A DNA stretch of 25,901 nucleotides from CAZYSK01 sp964649415. Lineage in GTDB: Bacteria > Chloroflexota > Anaerolineae > B4-G1. The translations under genes were made by a program, and so were the position numbers. The stretch lies in NCBI GenBank assembly GCA_964649415.1, contig CAZYSK010000082.1, positions 1 to 25,901 of the forward strand, given 5' to 3'. Positions within the stretch are counted from its first letter, which is position 1. The number at the start of each line of letters is the position of its first letter. This document shows, in pieces, positions 15,685 to 22,548 of this stretch. Below the pieces are notes generated by a model. The model was not told the origin of the DNA and did no database searches. It saw only the letters and a list, made by a program, of their open reading frames with translations.

Positions 15685-16548
15685 GTGTACAAGATCCTGT
15701 ATAAGGAAGTGCTCAGCGATGTCAACAAACTGATGGTCGTTTCTGCGCCAGAGGTGGCGCGCAAGGCCCGGGCAGGGCAGTTCGTTATCGTGCGTATTGA
15801 CGAGCACGGGGAGCGCATACCGCTGACCATCGCCGACTACAACCGGGAAGACGGAACCATCACGATCATCTTCCAGGAAGTGGGCAAGACGACGATGCAT
15901 CTCGGCACGCTTGATGTGGGCGATGAGTTGGCCACCTTCGTCGGCCCGTTGGGACACCCGACCGAGATCGAGAACTTCGGAACCGTCGTGTGTGTGGGCG
16001 GGGGCGTGGGCATTGCGCCTCTCTACCCGATCACGCGGGCGCTCAAGGAGGCCGGCAACACGGTCATTTCGATCATCGGCGCGCGTACGAAGGAGTTGCT
16101 CTTCTGGGAGGACGAGATGCGATCGGTCAGCGACGACTTGGTCGTCTGCACCGACGATGGCTCGTATGGGCGCAAGGCCCTGGTGACCGTGCCGCTCAAG
16201 GAATTGCTGGAGGAGCGTGCTTCGGAGATCTCGCGCGTGTGGGCGATTGGGCCGGCCATTATGATGAAGTTCACTGCCCTGACGACGCAGCCCTACGAGG
16301 TGCCGACCATTGTGAGCCTGAACACGATCATGATCGATGGCACGGGCATGTGCGGTGGATGCCGGGTGTTGTTGGAGGAGGGGGCTCGGTTTGTCTGCGT
16401 GGATGGGCCGGAGTTCGATGGACACAAGGTGGATTGGGACAATCTGCTGGCCCGCCAGCGGTTCTACCGTGGGGAGGAGCAGCAGGCAGTGGAGCAATGG
16501 GAGCACAAGTGTCGCCTGGAGGGTGTGCTGGAAGAGGGAGGTGCCTAG
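15685..16548 (+). CDS. nfnA: NfnA-like FAD/NAD-binding subunit (ferredoxin-NADP reductase, sulfide dehydrogenase beta type)
   Basis: The 287-residue protein belongs to the ferredoxin reductase/dihydroorotate dehydrogenase electron-transfer family. It has an FAD-binding barrel (ARAGQFVIVRIDEHGERIPLTI), an NAD domain with CVGGGVGIAPLYPI and a C-terminal [2Fe-2S] site, D218-GTGMC223-GGC226 with C238; an Asp ligand is a hallmark of NfnA. Paired with NfnB it should perform electron bifurcation between NADH, ferredoxin and NADPH. I chose GTG 15685 because GGAGGT (15674-15679) lies 5 nt upstream and the protein then begins VYKILYKE, as expected; the frame is open further upstream, into the terminator. 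The stop abuts the next start. Sulfide dehydrogenase (SudB) is an alternative name for the same architecture. Confidence 0.88.
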   Translation: MYKILYKEVLSDVNKLMVVSAPEVARKARAGQFVIVRIDEHGERIPLTIADYNREDGTITIIFQEVGKTTMHLGTLDVGDELATFVGPLGHPTEIENFGTVVCVGGGVGIAPLYPITRALKEAGNTVISIIGARTKELLFWEDEMRSVSDDLVVCTDDGSYGRKALVTVPLKELLEERASEISRVWAIGPAIMMKFTALTTQPYEVPTIVSLNTIMIDGTGMCGGCRVLLEEGARFVCVDGPEFDGHKVDWDNLLARQRFYRGEEQQAVEQWEHKCRLEGVLEEGGA

Positions 16549-18006
16549 GTGTCGGAACTCACAAACCGCGAGCGGATGCAGATTCCCCGGCAGACCATGC
16601 CTGAGCAGGATGCTGTGGTCCGCGGGGGGAACTTCAGCGAGGTTGCCCTAGGTTTCACGGTGGAGTTAGCCCAGCAGGAAGCCGATCGCTGCCTGCAGTG
16701 CGCGCGGCCTCAATGCGTCGAGGGCTGCCCGGTGGGGGTGCTTATCCCTGAGTTCATCCGCGCGTTGCGCGAGGGCGATATGGTTGGCGCCGTCCAGGCG
16801 ATGAAGGTCAGGAACGGCCTTCCGGCCATCTGTGGCCGCGTCTGTCCCCAGGAAGTTCAGTGTGAGGTGCGCTGTGTCCTGGCCAAGAAAGGCGAGCCGG
16901 TCGCGATTGGGCGGCTTGAACGGTTCGTTGGAGACTATGAACTAGCCCAACGGACCTGCCCACTGGAGCGCTCTGAGCCCAGCGGCAAGCGCGTCGCCGT
17001 CGTGGGCACTGGCCCGGCCGGGTTGACCTGCGCGGTGGACGTGGCACGCGAGGGTCACCAAGTCACCATGTTCGAGTCGCTGCACAGCCCGGGCGGCGTG
17101 TTGGTCTACGGCATCCCTGAGTTCCGTCTGCCCAAGAGCGTGGTACGCGGTGAGATCGAATACGCGGCGGAGTGCCTGGGGATCGATATTCTCCGCGATC
17201 ACGTGATCGGTCGCATCCGCACGTTGGGCGAATTACTGGAGGAATACGACGCCGTATTCCTGGGGACCGGCGCGGGGTTGCCTTCCTTCCTGCGCATCCC
17301 CGGCATCAACTACAACGGCGTGATGTCGGCCAACGAGTTCCTCACCCGGGTCAATCTGATGAAAGGGTATCTGTTCCCTGAGTACGACACGCCGGTCAAG
17401 GTAGGTGAGCGAGTAGCGGTGATAGGCGCGGGCAACGTGGCGATGGACTCTGCCCGGTGTAGCCTGCGTCTGCAGCGTCTCGTGGCTCAGAGAGACGGGG
17501 CGGAGCCCGGAGAGGTGCACATCGTCTATCGGCGTTCGCGCCATGAGGTGCCGGCTCGGGCTGAGGAGTTCCACCACGCCGAGGAGGAAGGCGTGATCTT
17601 CGATTTCCTGACCAATCCGGTGGCGATCCTGGGGGATGAGAATGGCAACGTGCGCGCCATGCGCTGCATTCGGATGGAACTGGGGGAGCCGGACGATTCT
17701 GGCCGGCGACGCCCGATACCCATAGAGGGTTCTGAGTTTGAGATGGCGATGGACACGGTTGTCATGGCCCTCGGAACCAGTCCCAACCCGTTGGTCTTCG
17801 TAGGTGCCGAGGGCTTGGAGCGAAGCAAGTGGGGCACCGTGATCGCGGATGAGGAGACGGGACGGACAACTATGGCTCGCGTGTGGGCGGGCGGCGACGT
17901 GGTGACCGGCGCAGCGACGGTCGTCAGCGCCATGGGGGCCGGCAAGCGGGCCGCCGTTGACATCAACTCGGTCCTCTCAGGGGAGGTAGCCTGGGACAAG
18001 GCGTAG
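16549..18006 (+). CDS. nfnB: NfnB-like subunit / glutamate synthase small-subunit family flavoprotein
   Basis: The 485-residue protein has an N-terminal double [4Fe-4S] module (C48, C51, C56, C60 and C95, C99, C105, C109). A first dinucleotide fold, AVVGTGPAGLTCAVDVAREGH, binds FAD, and a second, VIGAGNVAMDSARCSLRL, binds NADPH. A VWAGGDVVTGAATVVSAMGAGKRAA segment closes the FAD site. This is the GltD-like fold used by NfnB, SudA and homotetrameric GltA. Direct fusion to nfnA (the start follows its TAG immediately) and the absence of a glutamate synthase large subunit favour NfnB. GGGAGGTG at 16533-16540 serves as ribosome binding site. The complex would balance NADH, NADPH and ferredoxin pools in an anaerobe, in line with the glycyl radical enzyme nearby. 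Confidence 0.88.
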   Translation: MSELTNRERMQIPRQTMPEQDAVVRGGNFSEVALGFTVELAQQEADRCLQCARPQCVEGCPVGVLIPEFIRALREGDMVGAVQAMKVRNGLPAICGRVCPQEVQCEVRCVLAKKGEPVAIGRLERFVGDYELAQRTCPLERSEPSGKRVAVVGTGPAGLTCAVDVAREGHQVTMFESLHSPGGVLVYGIPEFRLPKSVVRGEIEYAAECLGIDILRDHVIGRIRTLGELLEEYDAVFLGTGAGLPSFLRIPGINYNGVMSANEFLTRVNLMKGYLFPEYDTPVKVGERVAVIGAGNVAMDSARCSLRLQRLVAQRDGAEPGEVHIVYRRSRHEVPARAEEFHHAEEEGVIFDFLTNPVAILGDENGNVRAMRCIRMELGEPDDSGRRRPIPIEGSEFEMAMDTVVMALGTSPNPLVFVGAEGLERSKWGTVIADEETGRTTMARVWAGGDVVTGAATVVSAMGAGKRAAVDINSVLSGEVAWDKA

Positions 18007-18043
18007 CGCTGGTGCGCGGTCTGCAGCGCGCAGCATGCGTATT

Positions 18044-18071
18044 ACAGCGCCGCTCTACGGAGCGGCGCTGT
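18044..18071. terminator. Bidirectional hairpin between nfnB and the LysM gene
   Basis: ACAGCGCCGCTC (18044-18055) pairs perfectly with GAGCGGCGCTGT (18060-18071) across a TACG loop. It lies between convergent genes ending at 18006 and 18082. There is no strong T run on either strand, so termination efficiency is uncertain. Confidence 0.7.
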
Positions 18072-18081
18072 GCATTTCCGT

Positions 18082-19260
18082 CTATGGGGTGGGAGTGGCC
18101 AACGGCGTAGGCGTGGGGGTGGGGGTAGGCTTCAGCCAGACGAAGGTGCGCATCTCACTGGCGGCTCCGGCTGCCTTGTAGACCAGCTCACCTTGTGTGT
18201 TCTGTGTCTCCTGAACGACTCGCACCCGCCAGCGAATTTCGCTCCCGTCGGCGTCTGTGACCAGCAGCAGGTCAACAGGGATACGCCAGGCCGTGGCGCG
18301 GGTGCGGACCGTGGGGGATATCACGTCGCCATTGGGTCGGAACAGGGTCAGTTCATACCACTGGTCGTCCCGCAGTATGCTCACCGAGGCCCATTGCAGA
18401 AGAATGGGCTCTTCGCTCTTGATGACCACGCCATCCGCCGGTTTCAGCAGCGGGGGGGCCGTGTAGGGTGGGAGCGGAGTGGCCGTAGCGTTGGGATTTC
18501 TCGTTGGCGTGAGGGTGGGCACTGGCGTGCTCAGTGGGATCGTCAGCGATTGATTGAGGAAGACCGTGTCGTCACCGGGGGCCATGTCGTTGGCGGCGCG
18601 GATGGTCTCCATAGAGACTCCGTATTCCTCTGCGATGGTGCTGAGCGTGTCATCCGCTGCCACGATGTGGATCACGTAGTCCGGCGGTGTCGGCGTGGGC
18701 ATGCCTGGCTCCAGCGTGCTGGTGGGTCCGGGTGTGGGCGTCGCAACCGGAATGAGCAGAAGCTGCCCGACCTGGATCAACTCTGGGTCCACGTTTGGGT
18801 TCAGGGCCAGGATTGCCTCGGTGGTGGTGTCGTACGTAATCGCGATGTCGATCAGTGTCTCCCCCTCTTGCACTGCGTGGGCCACGGGAGGGATCGGCGT
18901 GGCTGTCGGCATCGGTGTGGGGGTGTGAGTAGGCGTCGGCGTCGGGGTGGGGGTAGGCGTGCGGGTCGGTGTCAGGGTGGGTGTCGGGGTCTGGGGCTCG
19001 GGTTCCTCGGGGAGTAGCCCGTAGAGCGCGAAACCGCCCGCTGCCAGGATCGTCAGCGCCAATGCGACGACGATAATCGCCCTGAGCCAGCCGGGCAATC
19101 CCCGTCGTCCCTTTTCCTCCGTGTCGGCTGGGGCTGTCTCCTCGCTCAGGGAGGCCCCACACATAAGGCAAGTCGTCGCCAGGGCGGCCACGCGTGAGCC
19201 GCAGGCAGGGCAGCGACGGGGTTCCTCGGTTGGGACGGGGGCTTCAGGTTCTTGGGACAT
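18082..19260 (-). CDS. Zinc-ribbon, membrane-anchored, double LysM protein
   Basis: The protein of about 392 residues begins with a cytoplasmic zinc ribbon (CPACGSR, then CLMCGAS, two CxxC pairs). One membrane helix follows (WLRAIIVVALALTILAAGGF), then a long Thr-Pro repeat linker. Two LysM domains come next, HAVQEGETLIDIAITYDTTT and IHIVAADDTLSTIAEEYGVS, each followed by a VGQLLLIP- or NQSLTIPL-type end and separated by another TP linker. A beta-rich C-terminal domain (LLKPADGVVIKSEEPILLQW) and a final TP repeat close the protein. LysM should bind peptidoglycan or other N-acetylglucosamine polymers outside the membrane. The start is chosen among GTG 19266, ATG 19263 and ATG 19260; the last has AGG at the best distance. 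The role of the zinc ribbon is unknown. Confidence 0.85.
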   Translation of the reverse strand: MSQEPEAPVPTEEPRRCPACGSRVAALATTCLMCGASLSEETAPADTEEKGRRGLPGWLRAIIVVALALTILAAGGFALYGLLPEEPEPQTPTPTLTPTRTPTPTPTPTPTHTPTPMPTATPIPPVAHAVQEGETLIDIAITYDTTTEAILALNPNVDPELIQVGQLLLIPVATPTPGPTSTLEPGMPTPTPPDYVIHIVAADDTLSTIAEEYGVSMETIRAANDMAPGDDTVFLNQSLTIPLSTPVPTLTPTRNPNATATPLPPYTAPPLLKPADGVVIKSEEPILLQWASVSILRDDQWYELTLFRPNGDVISPTVRTRATAWRIPVDLLLVTDADGSEIRWRVRVVQETQNTQGELVYKAAGAASEMRTFVWLKPTPTPTPTPLATPTP

Positions 19261-19285
19261 CATCACCTACCGGGCAATGCGGGGC

Positions 19286-19313
19286 ATGATAGCACAGACG
19301 CGGGAAATGACAA
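19286..19313 (-). promoter_or_regulatory. Promoter of the zinc-ribbon LysM gene
   Basis: On the minus strand the -35 is TTGTCA (19313-19308), the spacer is 16 bp and the -10 is TATCAT (19291-19286), with an extended TGC. The -35 coincides with the T-rich tail of the upstream ubiB terminator. Confidence 0.65.
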
Positions 19314-19342
19314 ACCGGCGAGGGTCTATGGGAATCGCCGGT
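19308..19342 (-). terminator. Probable terminator of the ubiB transcript
   Basis: The minus strand carries ACCGGCGA (19342-19335), a 13-nt loop, TCGCCGGT (19321-19314), then TTGTCATTT. The perfect 8-bp stem and moderately T-rich tail lie just after the ubiB stop. Confidence 0.6.
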
Positions 19343-19347
19343 GGCGA

Positions 19348-21027
19348 TTACTTCCTCGCTCGCCAGATGGAGATGACCAGCCACAGGCCCAGCAGGCTGA
19401 CGAAGAGGAATCCTGCGATGATCAGGATCGTCGCCAGGTTCACCTGCTCGGTCAGGTTGAAGGCCGGTATGAGCAGGGCGAGCCCGACGATGAGCGCGGC
19501 CAGCAGCATGCTTAACGAGAGACGGTTGGCCGTGCGGTCCAGCCGGACCAGCGCCTGATCCAGCTCCTTGTGGCTGACCGTGAGCTCAACCTCACCTCGT
19601 TCGACGCGATTCAGGAACTGCGAGCCGACGCGCGGGATGTGGCCGAGCAACTCTGCCCAGTCCCCGGCTCCCTTGACCAGCGATGGTGCCCACGCGTTTG
19701 GGGAGGCCATCTGCCACATGAACCGGCGCGCGTAGGGCCTGGCGACGGCGAGCAGGTCGAAATCGGGGACGAGCTTCAACCCGACGCCCTCCATCATGGC
19801 CACCGTCTTGCTCAGCAGCCACATATCCGAGGGCAAGCGCAGGTTGTGGCGGAAGATGATGGGCATCGTCTCTTCGATGACTTCGTGCGCCCGGATAGCC
19901 CCCAACGGTAGCCCATGGTACTTGCGCAACAGGCGCAGCACGTCCCGTTGCAGCCCGGCCCGGTCCACGGTGCTGCCGATCACGCCCATGCGAATCAACT
20001 GGTCTACGATGCTCTCCTCGTCGAGTTGCACGGCGGCGACGTAGAGGCGCGTCAACTCGTTCTGTGCCTTGCGACTCAGGTGGCCGACCATCCCGAAGTC
20101 CATCGCGCCGATGACCTCGCCCGGCATGACGACGAAGTTGCCCGGGTGGGGGTCGGCGTGGAAGAAGCCGTCCTCCAGCATCTCTTTGACGATCATGCGG
20201 GCGGCGTTCTCCGCGATGCGGGTGCGGTCGTACCCGGCGGCGTCCAGGGCTTCGATGTCGTCAATCTTGATGCCGGTGATGCGCTCCATAACCAGCATGC
20301 GTCGCGTCGTGTGGTCCCAGTACACGTGCGGGATGTGCAGGTAGTTCTCAGTGGCGAAGTTGGCGCGGAAGCGATCGGCGTTCCGTCCCTCGTGGTAGAA
20401 ATCTAGCTCGGCCCGCAGGGTGGCGCTGAATTCCTCGGCGATTTCTGGCAGTTCGTAGAACTCCCCGAGGGGCGTGCGTTCCTGAAGCAAACGGGCCAGG
20501 TCGAACAGGATCTCGAGGTCGGTATCGATGATCGCCTGGATGCCCGGCCGTTGTATCTTGACGACGATCTCTGTGCCGTCGAACAGTGTGGCCGCGTGGA
20601 CCTGAGACAGAGAGGCGGCGGCGATGGGCACGGGAGCCAAGTCGTTGAAGCGCTCCTCCAGCGGCCGCCCGAGTTCGGCATCAATGTGGGGGCGGATCTC
20701 GCTCCACGGCACAGGGGGCACTGTGTCTTGGAGCTTGGACAGCTCGGCGATGAAGGCCGGAGGCAGGACGTCGGGACGGGTGCTGAGGGCCTGGCCCAGC
20801 TTGATGAAGGTGGGGCCGAGCGTCTCTAACGCCAGGCGCAGGCGCTGGGGGACGCCCAGGCGAGGTGAAGTGGGCCGTCCCCGGCGCAGCAGCCGGCGGG
20901 GCAATGAGAGGTAGGGCAGTAGCTCCAGCGTATCGACCAGTTCGCCGAAGCCGTGATGGATGAAGACCTGGGCGATCTGGCGGTAGCGCTGCAGATGCCG
21001 GACGCTGCGGACAGGTGAGCGGGCCAT
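19348..21027 (-). CDS. ABC1/UbiB-family atypical kinase (AarF-like)
   Basis: The 559-residue protein carries all ABC1 signatures: KxGQ in FIKLGQALSTRPD (K76), the Ala-rich nucleotide loop PIAAASLSQVHAA, the ATP-binding Lys in VVKIQRPG, HADPHPGN in the catalytic loop and AMDFGMVG as the DFG motif. Two C-terminal membrane helices follow (LSMLLAALIVGLALLIPAF and LATILIIAGFLFVSLLGLW). In proteobacteria UbiB supports ubiquinone synthesis; here a role in isoprenoid quinone or lipid homeostasis is inferred. No quinone synthesis gene is in view. The ATG at 21027 has no Shine-Dalgarno but lies 8 nt after TGGTAGAAT, so it is probably leaderless and separately transcribed from the phasin-like gene upstream. 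Confidence 0.93.
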   Translation of the reverse strand: MARSPVRSVRHLQRYRQIAQVFIHHGFGELVDTLELLPYLSLPRRLLRRGRPTSPRLGVPQRLRLALETLGPTFIKLGQALSTRPDVLPPAFIAELSKLQDTVPPVPWSEIRPHIDAELGRPLEERFNDLAPVPIAAASLSQVHAATLFDGTEIVVKIQRPGIQAIIDTDLEILFDLARLLQERTPLGEFYELPEIAEEFSATLRAELDFYHEGRNADRFRANFATENYLHIPHVYWDHTTRRMLVMERITGIKIDDIEALDAAGYDRTRIAENAARMIVKEMLEDGFFHADPHPGNFVVMPGEVIGAMDFGMVGHLSRKAQNELTRLYVAAVQLDEESIVDQLIRMGVIGSTVDRAGLQRDVLRLLRKYHGLPLGAIRAHEVIEETMPIIFRHNLRLPSDMWLLSKTVAMMEGVGLKLVPDFDLLAVARPYARRFMWQMASPNAWAPSLVKGAGDWAELLGHIPRVGSQFLNRVERGEVELTVSHKELDQALVRLDRTANRLSLSMLLAALIVGLALLIPAFNLTEQVNLATILIIAGFLFVSLLGLWLVISIWRARK

Positions 21028-21035
21028 CGTGTGCT

Positions 21036-21044
21036 ATTCTACCA
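21036..21044 (-). promoter_or_regulatory. Extended -10 promoter of ubiB (leaderless type)
   Basis: The minus strand reads TGGTAGAAT (21044-21036), an extended -10 ending 8 nt before the ATG. No good -35 is visible at 16-18 bp, which extended -10 promoters tolerate. Confidence 0.6.
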
Positions 21045-21133
21045 CAAGTGCGGTGCGAGCGGTATTGAGCGGGGCACGCTGGCGAGTATCCCGATGAAGC
21101 GGGTTGTTCCAACCTGTGGGGCGTCCGATTCCA

Positions 21134-21169
21134 TGAGAAACCAGGTCTTCCGGAAAACCTGGTTTCTCA
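21134..21169. repeat. Palindromic repeat, copy 2
   Basis: TGAGAAACCAGGT (21134-21146) and ACCTGGTTTCTCA (21157-21169) form an inverted repeat whose centre TTCCGGAA is also palindromic; only one base pair of the 36-bp palindrome is mismatched. It shares the AAACCAGG/CCTGGTTT arms and a CGGAAAA centre with 13831-13862. It lies between the phasin-like gene and ubiB. Confidence 0.8.
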
Positions 21170-21196
21170 GGCACGCGGTCCATCGATGGGCAGCGT

Positions 21197-21538
21197 CTAC
21201 TCGGCCGCCTTTCTCGTCCTCGCCGGCTTCTTCTCGCCTGCCAATGCCTCGACCTTGGTGGCCAGTTCGTCGATTTTCTGGTTCAGCTCCTCTATGTCCG
21301 CGTGGGAAGCGACGGGAAGCCGAACCTTGAGCTTGTCGAGTTCGTCGCGCACCAGCTTGCGCATTTCTTCCCGGTCCTGCTCACCCCGGGTGACCAGTCT
21401 GTCGACGATGTCGGAAGCTTCCTCAGGCTTGACTTCTCCCTCTTTGACCATCTCATTCACGAATTGAACGATCCGGTCGCGGGTCAAGGACAGCGCGCCC
21501 AGTCCCATCAACAAGCTCTTCTCAATGAACCCTGTCAT
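21197..21538 (-). CDS. Phasin-like coiled-coil protein
   Basis: The 113-residue protein starts with a short amphipathic segment (MTGFIEKSLLMGLGALSLTRDRI) and continues as a charged helix. The C-terminal region ADIEELNQKIDELATKVEAL has heptad spacing typical of a coiled coil, and a Lys/Arg/Ala-rich tail follows. This layout matches small proteins annotated as phasin family or PhaF/PhaI-like, which coat polyhydroxyalkanoate granules in some bacteria. In Chloroflexota such proteins often accompany UbiB-type kinases and granule formation is unproven. GAGGAGG lies 8 nt upstream of the ATG. The 44-nt gap to the regulator gene suggests co-transcription with it. No PHA synthase is in the window. Confidence 0.75.
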   Translation of the reverse strand: MTGFIEKSLLMGLGALSLTRDRIVQFVNEMVKEGEVKPEEASDIVDRLVTRGEQDREEMRKLVRDELDKLKVRLPVASHADIEELNQKIDELATKVEALAGEKKPARTRKAAE

Positions 21539-21582
21539 CGTTTTGCCTCCTCAAGAAAGATAGTTGGTCTGCTCTTAGGGTG

Positions 21583-22296
21583 CTAAAGGCCTAAGGCCCG
21601 CAGCACCTCGTACACGAAATCTGACAAGCGTGCCTTCTCTCCCCCGGTCATGCTGTCCAGATGCTCGCGGAATTGCTGTGAGTAGGAGAGCATGAGTGAC
21701 GTGGCGCTCCGATTCGCTTTCTCGACCAGTGAAAGCGCCAGGCTCAGGCCGGCCAGTGAGTACAGCACCGCCCACCCCGGGGGTCCGAACAGGCGCAGGT
21801 AGGAGAACGCCTTCCGCGCCTGCGCGGAGTCCCGCAGTTCATACAGGACCAGGATGGTGGCCGTGATCATATCGGCGGCGAAGAGGAGGGGCGACTTGCG
21901 CTCGGGAATGCGCAGCAGCAGTTCGTCCAGGAGATCCCGGTAGTCGGTGTCGCGTTCGAGGGCGTCCAGTATCCCTGTCTTGGCCGCTTCCCATTCCTGT
22001 CTATCCTGTCTATCCAGGCTGTCGCCCGCCAGGTTAGCCATGAGGGCGCTTGCTGTCTCGGTGGGCGAGAAGACGACGATGGAGCGGCCTTTGTGTCCCT
22101 GGGGGCGCACCGTCTCCGAGCGTACCAGGCCCTTGTCCTCCAGCAGGCGCAGCATCTCATAGGCCGTCACGGGTTGCACGTCCAGCACCCGGGCCACGTT
22201 GGCATAGTGTACGGGTGCCTTCGCCTCGCGGCACAAGGTGAGCAGTTTGCTCAGGAATTCCCGTTGTCGGGGGGAGAGTCTCGTCGTTGTGTTCAC
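21583..22296 (-). CDS. Winged-helix transcriptional regulator (unknown ligand)
   Basis: The first 85 or so residues form a winged helix-turn-helix: LSPRQREFLSKLLTL, then APVHYANVARVLDVQPVTAYEMLRLLEDKGLV as helix-turn-helix, then a wing with VRPQGHKGRSIVVFSP. The remaining 150 residues are mostly helical, with a hydrophobic stretch around WAVLYSLAGLSLALSL, and probably form a dimerisation or ligand domain that I do not recognise. The GTG at 22296 has no Shine-Dalgarno. The gene precedes the phasin-like gene on the same strand. Its promoter region carries three 9-bp direct repeats that overlap the -10, consistent with autorepression. The family name is uncertain; MarR/IclR-like winged helix is as far as the sequence supports. 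Confidence 0.8.
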   Translation of the reverse strand: MNTTTRLSPRQREFLSKLLTLCREAKAPVHYANVARVLDVQPVTAYEMLRLLEDKGLVRSETVRPQGHKGRSIVVFSPTETASALMANLAGDSLDRQDRQEWEAAKTGILDALERDTDYRDLLDELLLRIPERKSPLLFAADMITATILVLYELRDSAQARKAFSYLRLFGPPGWAVLYSLAGLSLALSLVEKANRSATSLMLSYSQQFREHLDSMTGGEKARLSDFVYEVLRALGL

Positions 22297-22309
22297 AGGT
22301 CAAAAACTG

Positions 22310-22336
22310 CCGAATATTCCGAAAGTTACGAAAATT
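22310..22336. promoter_or_regulatory. Three 9-bp direct repeats, probable operator
   Basis: CCGAATATT, CCGAAAGTT and ACGAAAATT are contiguous at 22310-22318, 22319-22327 and 22328-22336. They cover the end of the -10, the transcription start and the leader of the regulator gene, an arrangement suited to repression. Confidence 0.6.
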
Positions 22337-22362
22337 ATACATCGGGTGGGTGGATTTGTCAA
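22334..22362 (-). promoter_or_regulatory. Consensus sigma-70 promoter of the regulator gene
   Basis: The minus strand carries a perfect -35 TTGACA (22362-22357), a 17-bp spacer and a perfect -10 TATAAT (22339-22334). It is the strongest promoter by consensus in the window. The predicted start near 22327 leaves about 30 nt before the GTG. Confidence 0.85.
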
Positions 22363-22391
22363 GGGGGGGGCAGGATGGGGCGGACGTTGAT

Positions 22392-22500
22392 CGTGCGTCC
22401 GCGCGGTCCGTTGGTGTGCGGCCGGGTTGGGGAGGGGCGCTGGTATGCGGCCAGGATGGCCGCGGTCCGTTGGCATGCGGCCAAGATGGCCGCGGTCCGC
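22392..22500. repeat. GC-rich repeat cluster 1 (GCGGCCA palindromes)
   Basis: GTGCGTCCGCGCGGTCCG starts near 22393. It is followed by a diverged 29-bp unit (22412-22440) and two 30-bp tandem units (22441-22470 and 22471-22500) that differ at only three positions. Each unit contains GCGGCCA-RGA-TGGCCGC, a 7-bp stem with a 3-nt loop, then GGTCCG. Related units recur at 24739-24820. Confidence 0.8.
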
Positions 22501-22511
22501 TGACACTTGGC

Positions 22512-22540
22512 TTGACGACTTCGGCGCTTCGCTGTAGAAT
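22512..22540 (+). promoter_or_regulatory. Promoter of the SAM hydrolase-murA operon (leaderless type)
   Basis: The -35 is TTGACG (22512-22517), the spacer is 17 bp and the -10 is TAGAAT (22535-22540). The GTG start codon follows after 8 nt, with no Shine-Dalgarno. Confidence 0.75.
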
Positions 22541-22548
22541 GGCTACCT

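Noticed and set aside
22441..22500. CRISPR-like array from 30-bp repeating units
   Set aside because: Units are directly tandem without unique spacers, there are only two or three of them, and no cas genes are present.
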